A DNA stretch of 64,000 nucleotides from Prevotella melaninogenica (GTDB lineage Bacteria > Bacteroidota > Bacteroidia > Bacteroidales > Bacteroidaceae), in contig NZ_CP072359.1 in assembly GCF_018128065.1 (NCBI RefSeq), positions 744,001 to 808,000 of the forward strand, in the 5' to 3' direction. Both the position numbers and the translations under genes were made by a program. Positions 42,701 to 51,315 of the stretch are shown here, piece after piece (the stretch's first letter is position 1; every line of letters starts with the position of its first letter). The notes under the pieces are model-generated. The model saw only the letters and a list, made by a program, of their open reading frames with translations. It had not been told where the DNA came from and did no database searches.

Positions 42701-42870
42701 CTTCTTTAAGTCTTCTATTTGTTCTTTCAGCTACAAAGATACGGATTAATCACAAGAAAGTCAAGTAGTTTTAATCATAAGGAAGAAGGGCTCTTGAAAG
42801 ATTGGGGAGGTGTGTTGGGTGTTGAATATTGGGTGATATTTATTGTGCCAAAAACTAACAATAAAAATAA

Positions 42871-43050
42871 GAGGGTGTGTCAAAATGCAATTACCATTTT
42901 GATAATCTTACAGTTTGACACACTCCAATAAAAAAAGACCATTTCTGTACTCATTTTTGAGTAAAGAGATGGTCTTTTCTTTGCTTTTAGAAAAAGAATA
43001 CTTATACTTTGAAAGTTGTCAAGTTATTATTTATATTTTGACACACCCTC
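42871..43050 (-). repeat. MITE-like 180-bp element, copy 3 (inverted, diverged)
   Basis: Ends GAGGGTGTGTCAAAATG and TTTTGACACACCCTC as in copies 1 and 2, but the interior is in the opposite orientation with more changes. Flanked by ATAA on both sides, a possible 4-bp target duplication. Confidence 0.8.
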
Positions 43051-43561
43051 ATAATAGAAACATTTTCGAATGAAGAAAAATGTTGTCGTGACAAAATATA
43101 ACTTCTAACAAGTGGGCATGTTTATTTTACGGAATTACCTTGTTTAGTTAAAATCTGTATCTGCACCACTTTCCACCTTAAATGACAAAATATTCTCTGA
43201 CTTTTCAGAATATTGAGGACAGAGAGGGGGCAGAACATGAATAGTCAGTCTGCCCCTCCCATGCCGTTGAACCTCGTTTCAACTACCATTTCAGTTCCTC
43301 AGAGAAACCATAGAATTGGTAGTTGCTGCCAAGAGAGATTGAAGAAGAAGAAAAGTTCAGACTAAAAGAACGGTCAGGGTTATGTTTTGAACTTGTAGCC
43401 GACCAGTAGGGCGTAGCCCCATTGTTAATGTTGTGACTGATGGAGAATCGCACAAATAAACACATGGTTGATAGGATTGGTTAGTTGATAGACCAGTAGG
43501 TCTTTTACTAATTATCCATCGTCTAAATAGACCTTTTCAAACAAAAAAGCGGCGATAAAGA
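43051..43561. other. Intergenic with a possible gene remnant
   Basis: A minus-strand frame (43465-43283) ends PDRSFSLNFSSSSISLGSNY then QFYGFSEELKW, which looks like the last strands of a lost outer-membrane protein. An inverted repeat GGGGGCAGA / TCTGCCCC at about 43224-43258 lies just behind it and fits its terminator. No start or signal is present. Confidence 0.4.
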
Positions 43562-43592
43562 TTGAACGTTCAAGAAATAATTAATACCTTTG
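43562..43592 (+). promoter_or_regulatory. Promoter of the rubrerythrin gene
   Basis: TTG at 43562-43564 and TACCTTTG at 43585-43592 are 20 nt apart. The 5' leader is about 120 nt. Confidence 0.7.
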
Positions 43593-43720
43593 CAAACACA
43601 AAAATGAAATTATTACAGGGTAAGAGATATCCCATATTAAACTGATTATCAGTACATTTTTTTTTAGACTATTCATTCGGGATTATTGATTTATACAAAA
43701 CATTATAATACAAGAACATT

Positions 43721-44374
43721 ATGAAGAAACAATTTATTTGCACCGTTTGTGGTTATATCCACGAGGGAACAGAGGCTCCAGCAGAGTGCCCAGTATGCCA
43801 CGTTAAAGCAGAGAAGTTCAAGGAGTTCAACCCAGCAGCTTTGAAGGGTACTAAGACTGAGCAGAACCTTAAGAACGCTTTCGCAGGCGAGAGTCAGGCT
43901 CACACTAAGTATCTTTACTATGCTTCAAAGGCTAAGAAGGACGGCTATGAGCAGATTGCAGGTTTCTTCGAGGAAACTGCACGCAATGAGAAGGAGCACG
44001 CTAAGATTTGGTTCAAGTTCCTCCACGAGGGTAACATCCCAACAACTACTCAGAACCTTGCTGACGCAGCAGCTGGTGAGAACTACGAGTGGACTGATAT
44101 GTACGAGCAGATGGCAAAGGACGCTATCGAAGAGGGCTTCCCAGAGTTGGCTGTTAAGTTCCGTGGCGTTGGTAAGGTTGAGAAGCACCACGAGGAGCGT
44201 TACCGCAAGCTCTTGAAGAACATCGAGGACAGCGTGGTATTCTCACGTGATGGCGACTGCATCTGGCAGTGCCGCAACTGTGGTCACATCGTTATCGGCA
44301 AGAAGGCTCCAGCTGTTTGCCCTGTTTGCAACCACCCACAGAGCTTCTTCCAGGTTGAGGAGTCAAACTACTAA
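43721..44374 (+). CDS. Rubrerythrin with two rubredoxin-like ends
   Basis: Non-haem di-iron peroxidase that reduces hydrogen peroxide in anaerobes. An N-terminal rubredoxin-type iron site uses Cys7, Cys10, Cys23 and Cys26. The ferritin-like four-helix part follows ([50 protein letters not shown] supply the Glu/His ligands). A second rubredoxin site closes the protein ([19 protein letters not shown]). Ordinary rubrerythrins have only the C-terminal site, so the double arrangement (217 aa) is noteworthy, though known in some anaerobes. Codon use is strongly biased, as in highly expressed genes. Confidence 0.95.
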   Translation: MKKQFICTVCGYIHEGTEAPAECPVCHVKAEKFKEFNPAALKGTKTEQNLKNAFAGESQAHTKYLYYASKAKKDGYEQIAGFFEETARNEKEHAKIWFKFLHEGNIPTTTQNLADAAAGENYEWTDMYEQMAKDAIEEGFPELAVKFRGVGKVEKHHEERYRKLLKNIEDSVVFSRDGDCIWQCRNCGHIVIGKKAPAVCPVCNHPQSFFQVEESNY

Positions 44375-44410
44375 ATCAGCGCAATAATAATTCCAAAGCG
44401 TTAGTCACAC

Positions 44411-44445
44411 AGCGCCAAGACCTTTCGGGTCTTGGCGCTTTTTTA
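44411..44445 (+). terminator. Terminator of the rubrerythrin gene
   Basis: Perfect stem AGCGCCAAGACC / GGTCTTGGCGCT followed by a run of T ending at 44445. Confidence 0.93.
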
Positions 44446-44447
44446 GT

Positions 44448-44805
44448 TAACGAGCTTTGCAAGTTGACAAGCTTTGCGAGTTGACAAGTTAACAAGTTGA
44501 CAAGTGAACAAGTTGCTTGCGAGATAAGACAGGGTAAAATATGAACAAGTTGCTTTTTCAATTGGCAAGTTGACAAGTGAGCAAGTTGACAAGTGAACAA
44601 GTTGACAAGTGAACAAGTTGCTTGCGAGATAAGACAGAGTAACATATGAACAAGTTGCTTTTTCAATTGGTAAGTTGACAAGTGAGCAAGTTGACAAGTG
44701 AACAAGTTGCTTGCGAGATAAGACAGAGTAACATATGAACAAGTTGCTTTTTCAATTGGCGAGTTGACAAGTTAACGGGTTGACGAGTGAATAAGTTGCT
44801 TGTTG
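44448..44805 (+). repeat. GTTGACAAGTGAACAAG spacer-repeat array
   Basis: About four irregular units of 89-107 bp, each with a variable number of GTTGACAAGT/GAACAAGT steps, then TTGCTTGCGAGATAAGAC, AGAGTAACATATGAACAAG and TTGCTTTTTCAATTGG. Steps are 10-11 nt long, about one helical turn. Confidence 0.85.
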
Positions 44806-44948
44806 AGATAAAACACAGCAAACAATGGTAATCATAATTATGAATTGTGAATTATGAATTATGAATTAATTCTGTTTTCTCACAGAATTCACAGATGTAA
44901 CAGATTTCATTTTTGCTAACGAACCTCACAGAGACCTGACGGTCAAAG

Positions 44949-44981
44949 CCCCACCCCGACCCTCCCCGAAAGGGGAGGGGG
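44949..44981 (-). repeat. G-rich palindromic repeat, copy 4 (inverted)
   Basis: CCCCACCCCGA then CCCTCCCC / GGGGAGGGGG with loop GAAA; the G-rich tail is on the minus strand. Confidence 0.7.
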
Positions 44982-45440
44982 ACTAATTTGCTAATAATTT
45001 GCTAACCATAGAAAGAAGTTATTTGTTCAGTTTAGTTTTAGCGTTTTACACTTTAACACTTTTGCCAACGAAATAGGATGTTTTAAGGTTTTATTTCATA
45101 TAATGTTTGTGTGAATGTTTACCATCATTTACAGTGGTGCTGGTACTCTGCACATGTGGTGCGGAGGGTTAACACATATGGTGCGGAGGGTTAAATTCAC
45201 TATGATTATGGATGACAGGGGGTGAATTGTGAGCAAAACGTTGTAATACTAAGAATAAACCGAAGGTGTACAGAAGCTTGTTTAACTCAAACTCCTTTAT
45301 ATTTATAGATTAATCTTTCTGTTAACGGGTTAACGAGTAAACAAGTTGCTTGTCCTGTCACCGACTCTTTTATACATTCATTCTTGACATTCTTAGTTCT
45401 GTAGATTTATTCTCTTAATTTTTGGGGTATCTCGCTAATT

Positions 45441-45576
45441 ACTCCCCTCTCCAATCGGAGAGGGGTAAGGGGGTGAGGCTTTTCTTGCAATTCGTAGTTC
45501 TTTAGCTTTATTCCCTTAATTTTTGGGTATCTCGCATTTCACTCCCCTCCCTATGGGGGGCAGGTTGGGGGAGGGG
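45441..45576 (+). repeat. G-rich palindromic repeats, copies 5 and 6
   Basis: ACTCCCCTCTCC / GGAGAGGGG at 45441-45466 and ACTCCCCTCCC / GGGGGG at 45541-45560, each followed by a G-rich tail (GTAAGGGGGTGAGG; CAGGTTGGGGGAGGGG). Both are preceded by GGGTATCTCGC, as at 10872. The unit repeats after exactly 100 bp. Confidence 0.75.
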
Positions 45577-45939
45577 ATGCCGGTGTCGTGCCCTTTATAT
45601 GTTTATATATGTTAAATATCAACATTAAAGTAAGTATTATTAATATTAAAGTTGTTTGTTTTGTAGATGCCCTCAGGCGCAACTTTATGAATTGTGAACT
45701 GAACAAGATTTAACATCTTTACTATCAGAGGATTAAGTGTTGACACATTCTTCAGATAAAACTCCACGAGTTAAAGATGGTAATACATAATAATGTGCCT
45801 AAAGGATATAAACAAAAAACCAAGTCAATTACACCTTATTATATAGGGCTGTATAAAGATGAAGCCTTTGGCATTATCCAAAATCAATTGAAATAAAATT
45901 AGGAAAATAAATAAATTAAAAGTTTAAAACCTAAACCTG

Positions 45940-48900
45940 ATGAGAATCTTTAAAGAATCAAAGCAGAAGCATCTGTACTTCTCGGCTGCCTTTGCTCTAT
46001 CATTGGCATTGGCGCCTACAGGTGTCTACGCAGGTACAAACGCTAAAGCTGCAGTGCAGTCTGTACAGCAGAATGGCAATCACAAAGTGACCGGTCGTGT
46101 CGTTGACTCAACCGGCGAACCGCTTATTGGTGCTACTATCCTCGTTGAGGGTACCACCAATGGCACAGTAACGGATATTGATGGTAACTATACCCTCAAT
46201 ACCACAGCTAACGCGAAGCTCGTCTTCTCTTACATCGGCTATGCTGCACAGACCATCCCTGTTGGTGGTAAGGGCACAGTCAATGTTACATTGAAGGAGG
46301 AAGCTAACACCATGAACGAGGTCGTTGTTACCGCTATGGGTATTATGCGTAAGGAGAAGTCTCTTACCTATGCTACCCAGCAGGTGAAGGCAGAAGACCT
46401 CATGAAAGTGCAGGACCCTAATGCTGCTAACTCACTCGAGGGTAAGGTTGCAGGTATTACTATTACGCCAAGTGCTGGTGGTGCTGGTGGTGCTTCAAAG
46501 ATTGTTCTTCGTGGTAACCGCTCTATCCTCGGTAACAGTTCTCCTCTCATCGTTGTTGACGGTGTGCCAATGAGTAACGGTATTCGTGGTCAGAAGGATA
46601 TGAGTGGCGAGGGCTTCGGTTCAACAGGTATGTCTGAGGGTTCTGACCCATTGTCATTGATTAACCCAGACGATATTGAGTCAATCAACGTCCTCAAGGG
46701 TGCTAACGCTGCTGCGCTTTACGGTTCACGTGCAGCCAATGGTGTTATCATGATTACCACAAAGAAGGGTCGTGAGGGTAAGGTTGATATCAACGTTACA
46801 TCAAACGTCACTTTCGACTCACCATTATTGACTCCAAAGATTCAGAAAGTTTACGGTTCAACAGTTGATGCAACAACTGGTGCGTTATCATTGAACAACT
46901 GGGGAGGCAAGCTTGCTGATCGCTCAAGTAACGACCTCGTCGTACGTTCTCCGCTGGATGAGCGTTGGGTAGGTTATCCTGAGGAGCAGATCGGTCTTGA
47001 TGCACAGAAGAATCCTATTATGGCACGTCGTCATAATGTTTACCTCCGTAATCATGCTGGCGATGATGTGGCAGACTTCTTCCGTACAGGTGTGACAACC
47101 AACAACTCTATCTCGCTGTCAGGTGGTACAGAGATTTCACGCACATACGTTTCTCTGGCAAATAGCCATGCAACAGGTATGATGCGTAACAACTCTTACA
47201 ACCGTAACTCAATCAGTTTCCGTCAGACATATAACTTCTTCAAGCGTCTCCACATTGATGCTTCATTGAATTATACTGAGTCTAAGACGAAGAACCGTCC
47301 TGGTGGTGGTACAGTTGGTAACCCCCTTTACCATCTCTACACTGCACCACAGAATATCGACATGGATTACTACCGTAATCATTATATAAATGCTGAGGGT
47401 AAGTGGTTGTCAAACCCGTCATCTTATTATAAGCTTAATGGTTCTAACTTTACATGGACATCAGGTGCACGCACTACCCTGACAGGTCCTCAACAGGAGT
47501 GGGCATTCCTCTCTCATCCAAACAACAACCCATACTGGTTGCTGAACATGGCTAACAGCCAGCAGAAGGAGAGCCGTATCTTTGGAACCTTGCAGGCAAA
47601 CGTTGATATCTATGACGGCTTGACATTCCAAGCACGCGTTAACTATAGCCAGTTGCGTTATAAGAGTCGTAGTACACGTTACGCTACAACTTTCCTTCCT
47701 GCTTCAATGGATGACTATGGACACTTCTGGGATTCAGATGACAAGACCACAGAACTTTATACTGACTACCTCTTGTCATATAACAAGACATTGGGTGACT
47801 ACTCTGTATCTGCAACTGCAGGTTTCGTAGGTCACACCGTTAAGGGAGAGTATAAGGGTACTGATGCTGTCGCTACTTACTATGATCGCCTTATGCGTAA
47901 GCTCCCAACATTGGTCAACTACTTTGATACCAGTGCAGGTGGCTACGGTGTAACAAACACAGACAAGAGCTCTAACTGGGACCGTTCTTATCTCTTCACA
48001 GGTCAGGTAGGTTGGAAGGAGACTATTTACCTCGATGCATCTTATCGTCGTGACTGGTATCGTCCTTTCCGTTACTTCAAGCAGCTCGGTAAAATTAATA
48101 CCGATAACTATGGCTACTTCGGTGTTGGTGCGAATGCTATAGTTAGCCAGTTGGTTAAGTTGCCAGATTGGTTTAACTTCTTGAAGTATCGTGTTTCTTA
48201 CTCTTCAGTAGGTAACTCTATTCCTAACAAGGCATACGGTGCAATGAGTCGTAACCTTCAGACTGGTGCATTGTCAGGTAATAAGCTACTCGACTTCTCA
48301 CCAGTACCAGAGGAGACTGGTTCATTCGAGACAGGTATTGAGTCATTGTTCTTGAACAACCGTTTGAGCTTTGACTTCACCTTCTATAATACAATTGTGA
48401 AGAACCTCTACATGGAGTTGGGTTCTCTCGGTGGTAACACAGAGCTGTTGAACTCTGCTAAGGTTCGCAATACTGGTTTCGAGGCAACTATCGGTTATGA
48501 CTTCAAGTTCGGTAGAAACTTCCGTTGGCGTACATCTTATAACCTCTCATTTAATGATAACAAGATTCTTGAGACTGGTTATGACAAGGATGGTACATCA
48601 CGTAAGTATCAGCAGACGGTCGGTGAGGCTAAGGTCATCTATAAGAAAGGTGGCTCTATTGGTGACATCTATGCTGGCGATTTCCTCCGTGACGAGAAAG
48701 GACATATCAAGCTGACCGCTAAGGGTGAGCCAATGTTTGACAAGACTGGTTCTAACGATCGCTTCCTTGGCAACATGAACTCTAAGTGGCAGATGGGTTG
48801 GACCAATACCTTTAACTATAAGGAGTTCCAGCTTTCATTCCTCATCAATGGTCGTATCGGTGGTAAGGTACTCTCTCTGACAGAAGCTTATCTTGACTAT

Positions 48901-49317
48901 ATTGGTGCTTCTAAGCGTACAGCTGAGGCTCGTCTAAATGCTGAGAAGAATAACATTGTTGCTTCTGACTATGGTAATGTTCCGGGTATGGTTCTTAACG
49001 ATGGTAGCGGAAGAATTGTTCCTATCCAGTCTTATTATCAGGCACTTGGTGCATCAAGCAACCCATCAAGCTATCTCTACAACGGAACAAACTTCCGTCT
49101 GCGTGAACTTTCATTGGGTTATACCTTCCGTGACCTCTTCGGTCAGAACCGTAACTTGACCCTCTCATTCATCGCTCGTAACTTGTTCTTCATCTACAAG
49201 GATGCACCAACAGACCCAGACGTATCTCTGTCTACACAGAATGGTCTCGGAGCGTTTGAGAGCTTCAATATGCCATCTTCACGCTCATTCGGTTTCTCAC
49301 TGAAGGCTAACTTCTAA
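45940..49317 (+). CDS. SusC/RagA-type TonB-linked outer-membrane transporter
   Basis: 1125 aa. Signal peptide up to VYA (about 31). A carboxypeptidase-regulatory-like domain follows (KVTGRVVDSTGEPLIGATIL, then DIDGNYTL), the mark of SusC-type transporters, and then the plug with VVVTAMGIMRKEKSLTYATQ and the barrel, ending in SRSFGFSLKANF with a C-terminal aromatic. It imports oligosaccharides energised by TonB. Followed by its SusD partner after 61 nt and by three GH85-like enzymes, so the cargo is most likely N-glycan or a glycan released from host glycoprotein. Confidence 0.95.
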   Translation: MRIFKESKQKHLYFSAAFALSLALAPTGVYAGTNAKAAVQSVQQNGNHKVTGRVVDSTGEPLIGATILVEGTTNGTVTDIDGNYTLNTTANAKLVFSYIGYAAQTIPVGGKGTVNVTLKEEANTMNEVVVTAMGIMRKEKSLTYATQQVKAEDLMKVQDPNAANSLEGKVAGITITPSAGGAGGASKIVLRGNRSILGNSSPLIVVDGVPMSNGIRGQKDMSGEGFGSTGMSEGSDPLSLINPDDIESINVLKGANAAALYGSRAANGVIMITTKKGREGKVDINVTSNVTFDSPLLTPKIQKVYGSTVDATTGALSLNNWGGKLADRSSNDLVVRSPLDERWVGYPEEQIGLDAQKNPIMARRHNVYLRNHAGDDVADFFRTGVTTNNSISLSGGTEISRTYVSLANSHATGMMRNNSYNRNSISFRQTYNFFKRLHIDASLNYTESKTKNRPGGGTVGNPLYHLYTAPQNIDMDYYRNHYINAEGKWLSNPSSYYKLNGSNFTWTSGARTTLTGPQQEWAFLSHPNNNPYWLLNMANSQQKESRIFGTLQANVDIYDGLTFQARVNYSQLRYKSRSTRYATTFLPASMDDYGHFWDSDDKTTELYTDYLLSYNKTLGDYSVSATAGFVGHTVKGEYKGTDAVATYYDRLMRKLPTLVNYFDTSAGGYGVTNTDKSSNWDRSYLFTGQVGWKETIYLDASYRRDWYRPFRYFKQLGKINTDNYGYFGVGANAIVSQLVKLPDWFNFLKYRVSYSSVGNSIPNKAYGAMSRNLQTGALSGNKLLDFSPVPEETGSFETGIESLFLNNRLSFDFTFYNTIVKNLYMELGSLGGNTELLNSAKVRNTGFEATIGYDFKFGRNFRWRTSYNLSFNDNKILETGYDKDGTSRKYQQTVGEAKVIYKKGGSIGDIYAGDFLRDEKGHIKLTAKGEPMFDKTGSNDRFLGNMNSKWQMGWTNTFNYKEFQLSFLINGRIGGKVLSLTEAYLDYIGASKRTAEARLNAEKNNIVASDYGNVPGMVLNDGSGRIVPIQSYYQALGASSNPSSYLYNGTNFRLRELSLGYTFRDLFGQNRNLTLSFIARNLFFIYKDAPTDPDVSLSTQNGLGAFESFNMPSSRSFGFSLKANF

Positions 49318-49378
49318 ACCTGAAGGTTGTAGTGAAGAAAAGGTAATTCAATATTAAACAATCTAAAGAAATAAGACA

Positions 49379-51211
49379 ATGAAAAGTAAACATATAATCG
49401 TACTCATGGCGATGGCATTGCCTACACTGGGACTACAATCTTGTCTCGATTATGACAATCCTGGTGATGAGTTCAACTCTACAACCAAGAATGTTGATAA
49501 AGTTACTTCTCGTGGTGTGGTAGACAGCATTCCTTATCGTACGGCTGCTGACGCTGCAGCAGCTGGCGAGGCTATGACAGCGATGCAGGATCTTCTTGAT
49601 GCTGGTGCAGGCGGTCAGTTCTCTATGCGTGGTGGTAAGAGAGGTGAGCACCCAGGTGCTCATGCTTATCAGTATCAGTACTCTCTCGGTGTTGACAACT
49701 ATGCTGAATATACAGTTATTCCTCATACCTTCTTCCAGTATTCTAAGATTCGTCTTGCATCTTCTTATGCTATTGACCAGAAGTGCTATGGTGGTGCTTG
49801 GGGCTCATTCACTGAGATGAAGACCGCAGTGGTGCCAATCCTTAACCATGATAAGATAAACGCTATCCCTGAGATGAAGGCTGCTTACCTTACACTCTTC
49901 AACTTCCAGGCTGTTGAGGTTGCCGATGTTTATGGCCCTATGCCTTACCGTGAATTGAAGACCAACCTCCAGGTAGGTCCATATACTTATAATAAGGTTG
50001 AAGATGTCTATGATGATGTTATCAATAACCTTGACACTGCGATTGCTTGCTTCCATTATTTTGATCAGAAACCAGCTGCTTACAAGCAGAAACTCGTTGA
50101 AGAGTTCAAGTCTCGCTTCCTCGTGATGAATGAGGGTGGTGTTTCTGATGGTACAATGAAGAACTGGGCACGCTTTGCTAACTCTCTCAAGCTTCGTCTT
50201 GCTATGCACATGGTTAAGAGTGACCCTGCTCGTGCAAAGAAATTAGCTGAAGAGGCTGTTGCTGATGGCGTTATCGAGAACGTAAGCCAGGAGGTATCTA
50301 TCCGTCCAGGTGTTTTAGGTTTCTCTCACCCATTGCCAGGAGTTGAAAACTGGGGTGATGCGCGTATGAGTGCAACAATGGAAATTATCCTCAAGAGCTT
50401 TAATCATCCATGGTTGAAGTATCTCTTTGAGAAGAACTCTAACCAGATTGTAAACAATAAGACAGGTGAGATTACGGCAGCAGGCACACGTATCTGTGGT
50501 ATCCGTACAGGTACACACCCTGGTGAAGGTCAGGGATATGACGAGAACCAGTATATCGCTTTCAGTAAATTGAGTGCACAATATTTCGACAATGCACCAC
50601 TGGAGATTATGAAGTATGCAGAGGTTTGCTTCCTCCGTGCTGAGGGTGCACTCCGTGGTTGGAACATGGGTGGTAGCGCACAGCACTTCTATGAGCTTGG
50701 TATCCGCAATGGTAACTGTGAGGACCCAGAGATGAAGTCAATGGATGGTACTGCTCCTGATGGTACAACTGGTGTTAACTGGTATGACGCATGGATTAAT
50801 ACCTACATGGCACAGGAGAACCCTGTAGCTTACGTTTACAAGGATCCTACAGGTGATACGCCTGATGCTGCTTCTCCAATTACTATCGGTGTAAAATGGA
50901 ACGATAGCGATTCACAGGAGACAAAGCTTGAGAAGATTATCACCCAGAAGTATATTGCAACTTATCCTAATGGTTTCGAGGCTTGGAACGATCTTCGTCG
51001 CACAGGCTATCCACGTAAGTTAAATGTCCTGAATATCGATGAGGCTGATGGTAGTCTCTCTTCTGGTGACATCATGCACCGTCTGCCTTTCCCAGGTACA
51101 CAGGACATTGCTACCAAGCAGGATGTTGACAACACTGGTATCCCAGCGTTGGGCGGTCCTGACAAGATGGCAACTCGTCTCTTCTGGGATAAGACTACAT
51201 CAAATTTCTAA
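49379..51211 (+). CDS. SusD/RagB-family surface glycan-binding lipoprotein
   Basis: 610 aa. Lipoprotein signal MKSKHIIVLMAMALPTLGLQSC, with Cys22 as lipidation site. The body is helical TPR-like in SusD style (YLTLFNFQAVEVADVYGPMP; ARFANSLKLRLAMHMVKSDP; KIITQKYIATYPNGFEAWND), the last block being the conserved SusD C-terminal segment. It caps the SusC barrel and binds glycan at the cell surface. Directly downstream of susC on the same strand. Confidence 0.93.
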   Translation: MKSKHIIVLMAMALPTLGLQSCLDYDNPGDEFNSTTKNVDKVTSRGVVDSIPYRTAADAAAAGEAMTAMQDLLDAGAGGQFSMRGGKRGEHPGAHAYQYQYSLGVDNYAEYTVIPHTFFQYSKIRLASSYAIDQKCYGGAWGSFTEMKTAVVPILNHDKINAIPEMKAAYLTLFNFQAVEVADVYGPMPYRELKTNLQVGPYTYNKVEDVYDDVINNLDTAIACFHYFDQKPAAYKQKLVEEFKSRFLVMNEGGVSDGTMKNWARFANSLKLRLAMHMVKSDPARAKKLAEEAVADGVIENVSQEVSIRPGVLGFSHPLPGVENWGDARMSATMEIILKSFNHPWLKYLFEKNSNQIVNNKTGEITAAGTRICGIRTGTHPGEGQGYDENQYIAFSKLSAQYFDNAPLEIMKYAEVCFLRAEGALRGWNMGGSAQHFYELGIRNGNCEDPEMKSMDGTAPDGTTGVNWYDAWINTYMAQENPVAYVYKDPTGDTPDAASPITIGVKWNDSDSQETKLEKIITQKYIATYPNGFEAWNDLRRTGYPRKLNVLNIDEADGSLSSGDIMHRLPFPGTQDIATKQDVDNTGIPALGGPDKMATRLFWDKTTSNF

Positions 51212-51238
51212 ACGATGTTTTTGAATTAGAATAGAGTT

Positions 51239-51282
51239 TAATCCCAGTGGTGGAGAGAGTAGTTTTTTCACTACTGGGATTA
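51239..51282 (+). terminator. Hairpin between susD and the first GH85 gene
   Basis: TAATCCCAGT at 51239 pairs with ACTGGGATTA ending at 51282. There is no T-run, so it probably stabilises the susCD message or partly terminates, setting transporter and enzyme levels apart. Confidence 0.55.
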
Positions 51283-51315
51283 CCAATTTAATAAAATAAC
51301 TAAATAAACATTTTT

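Larger units (their letters stand above)
44806..45939. other. Repeat-rich intergenic region upstream of susC
   Basis: Holds a diverged 154-bp-repeat relative (44876-44945), three G-rich palindromes, two copies of CACAT-TGGTGCGGAGGGTTAA (45155-45195), and another short GTTAACGAGTAAACAAG step (45322-45350). No ORF. The susC promoter must lie here, but I find no clear TAnnTTTG. Confidence 0.5.
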
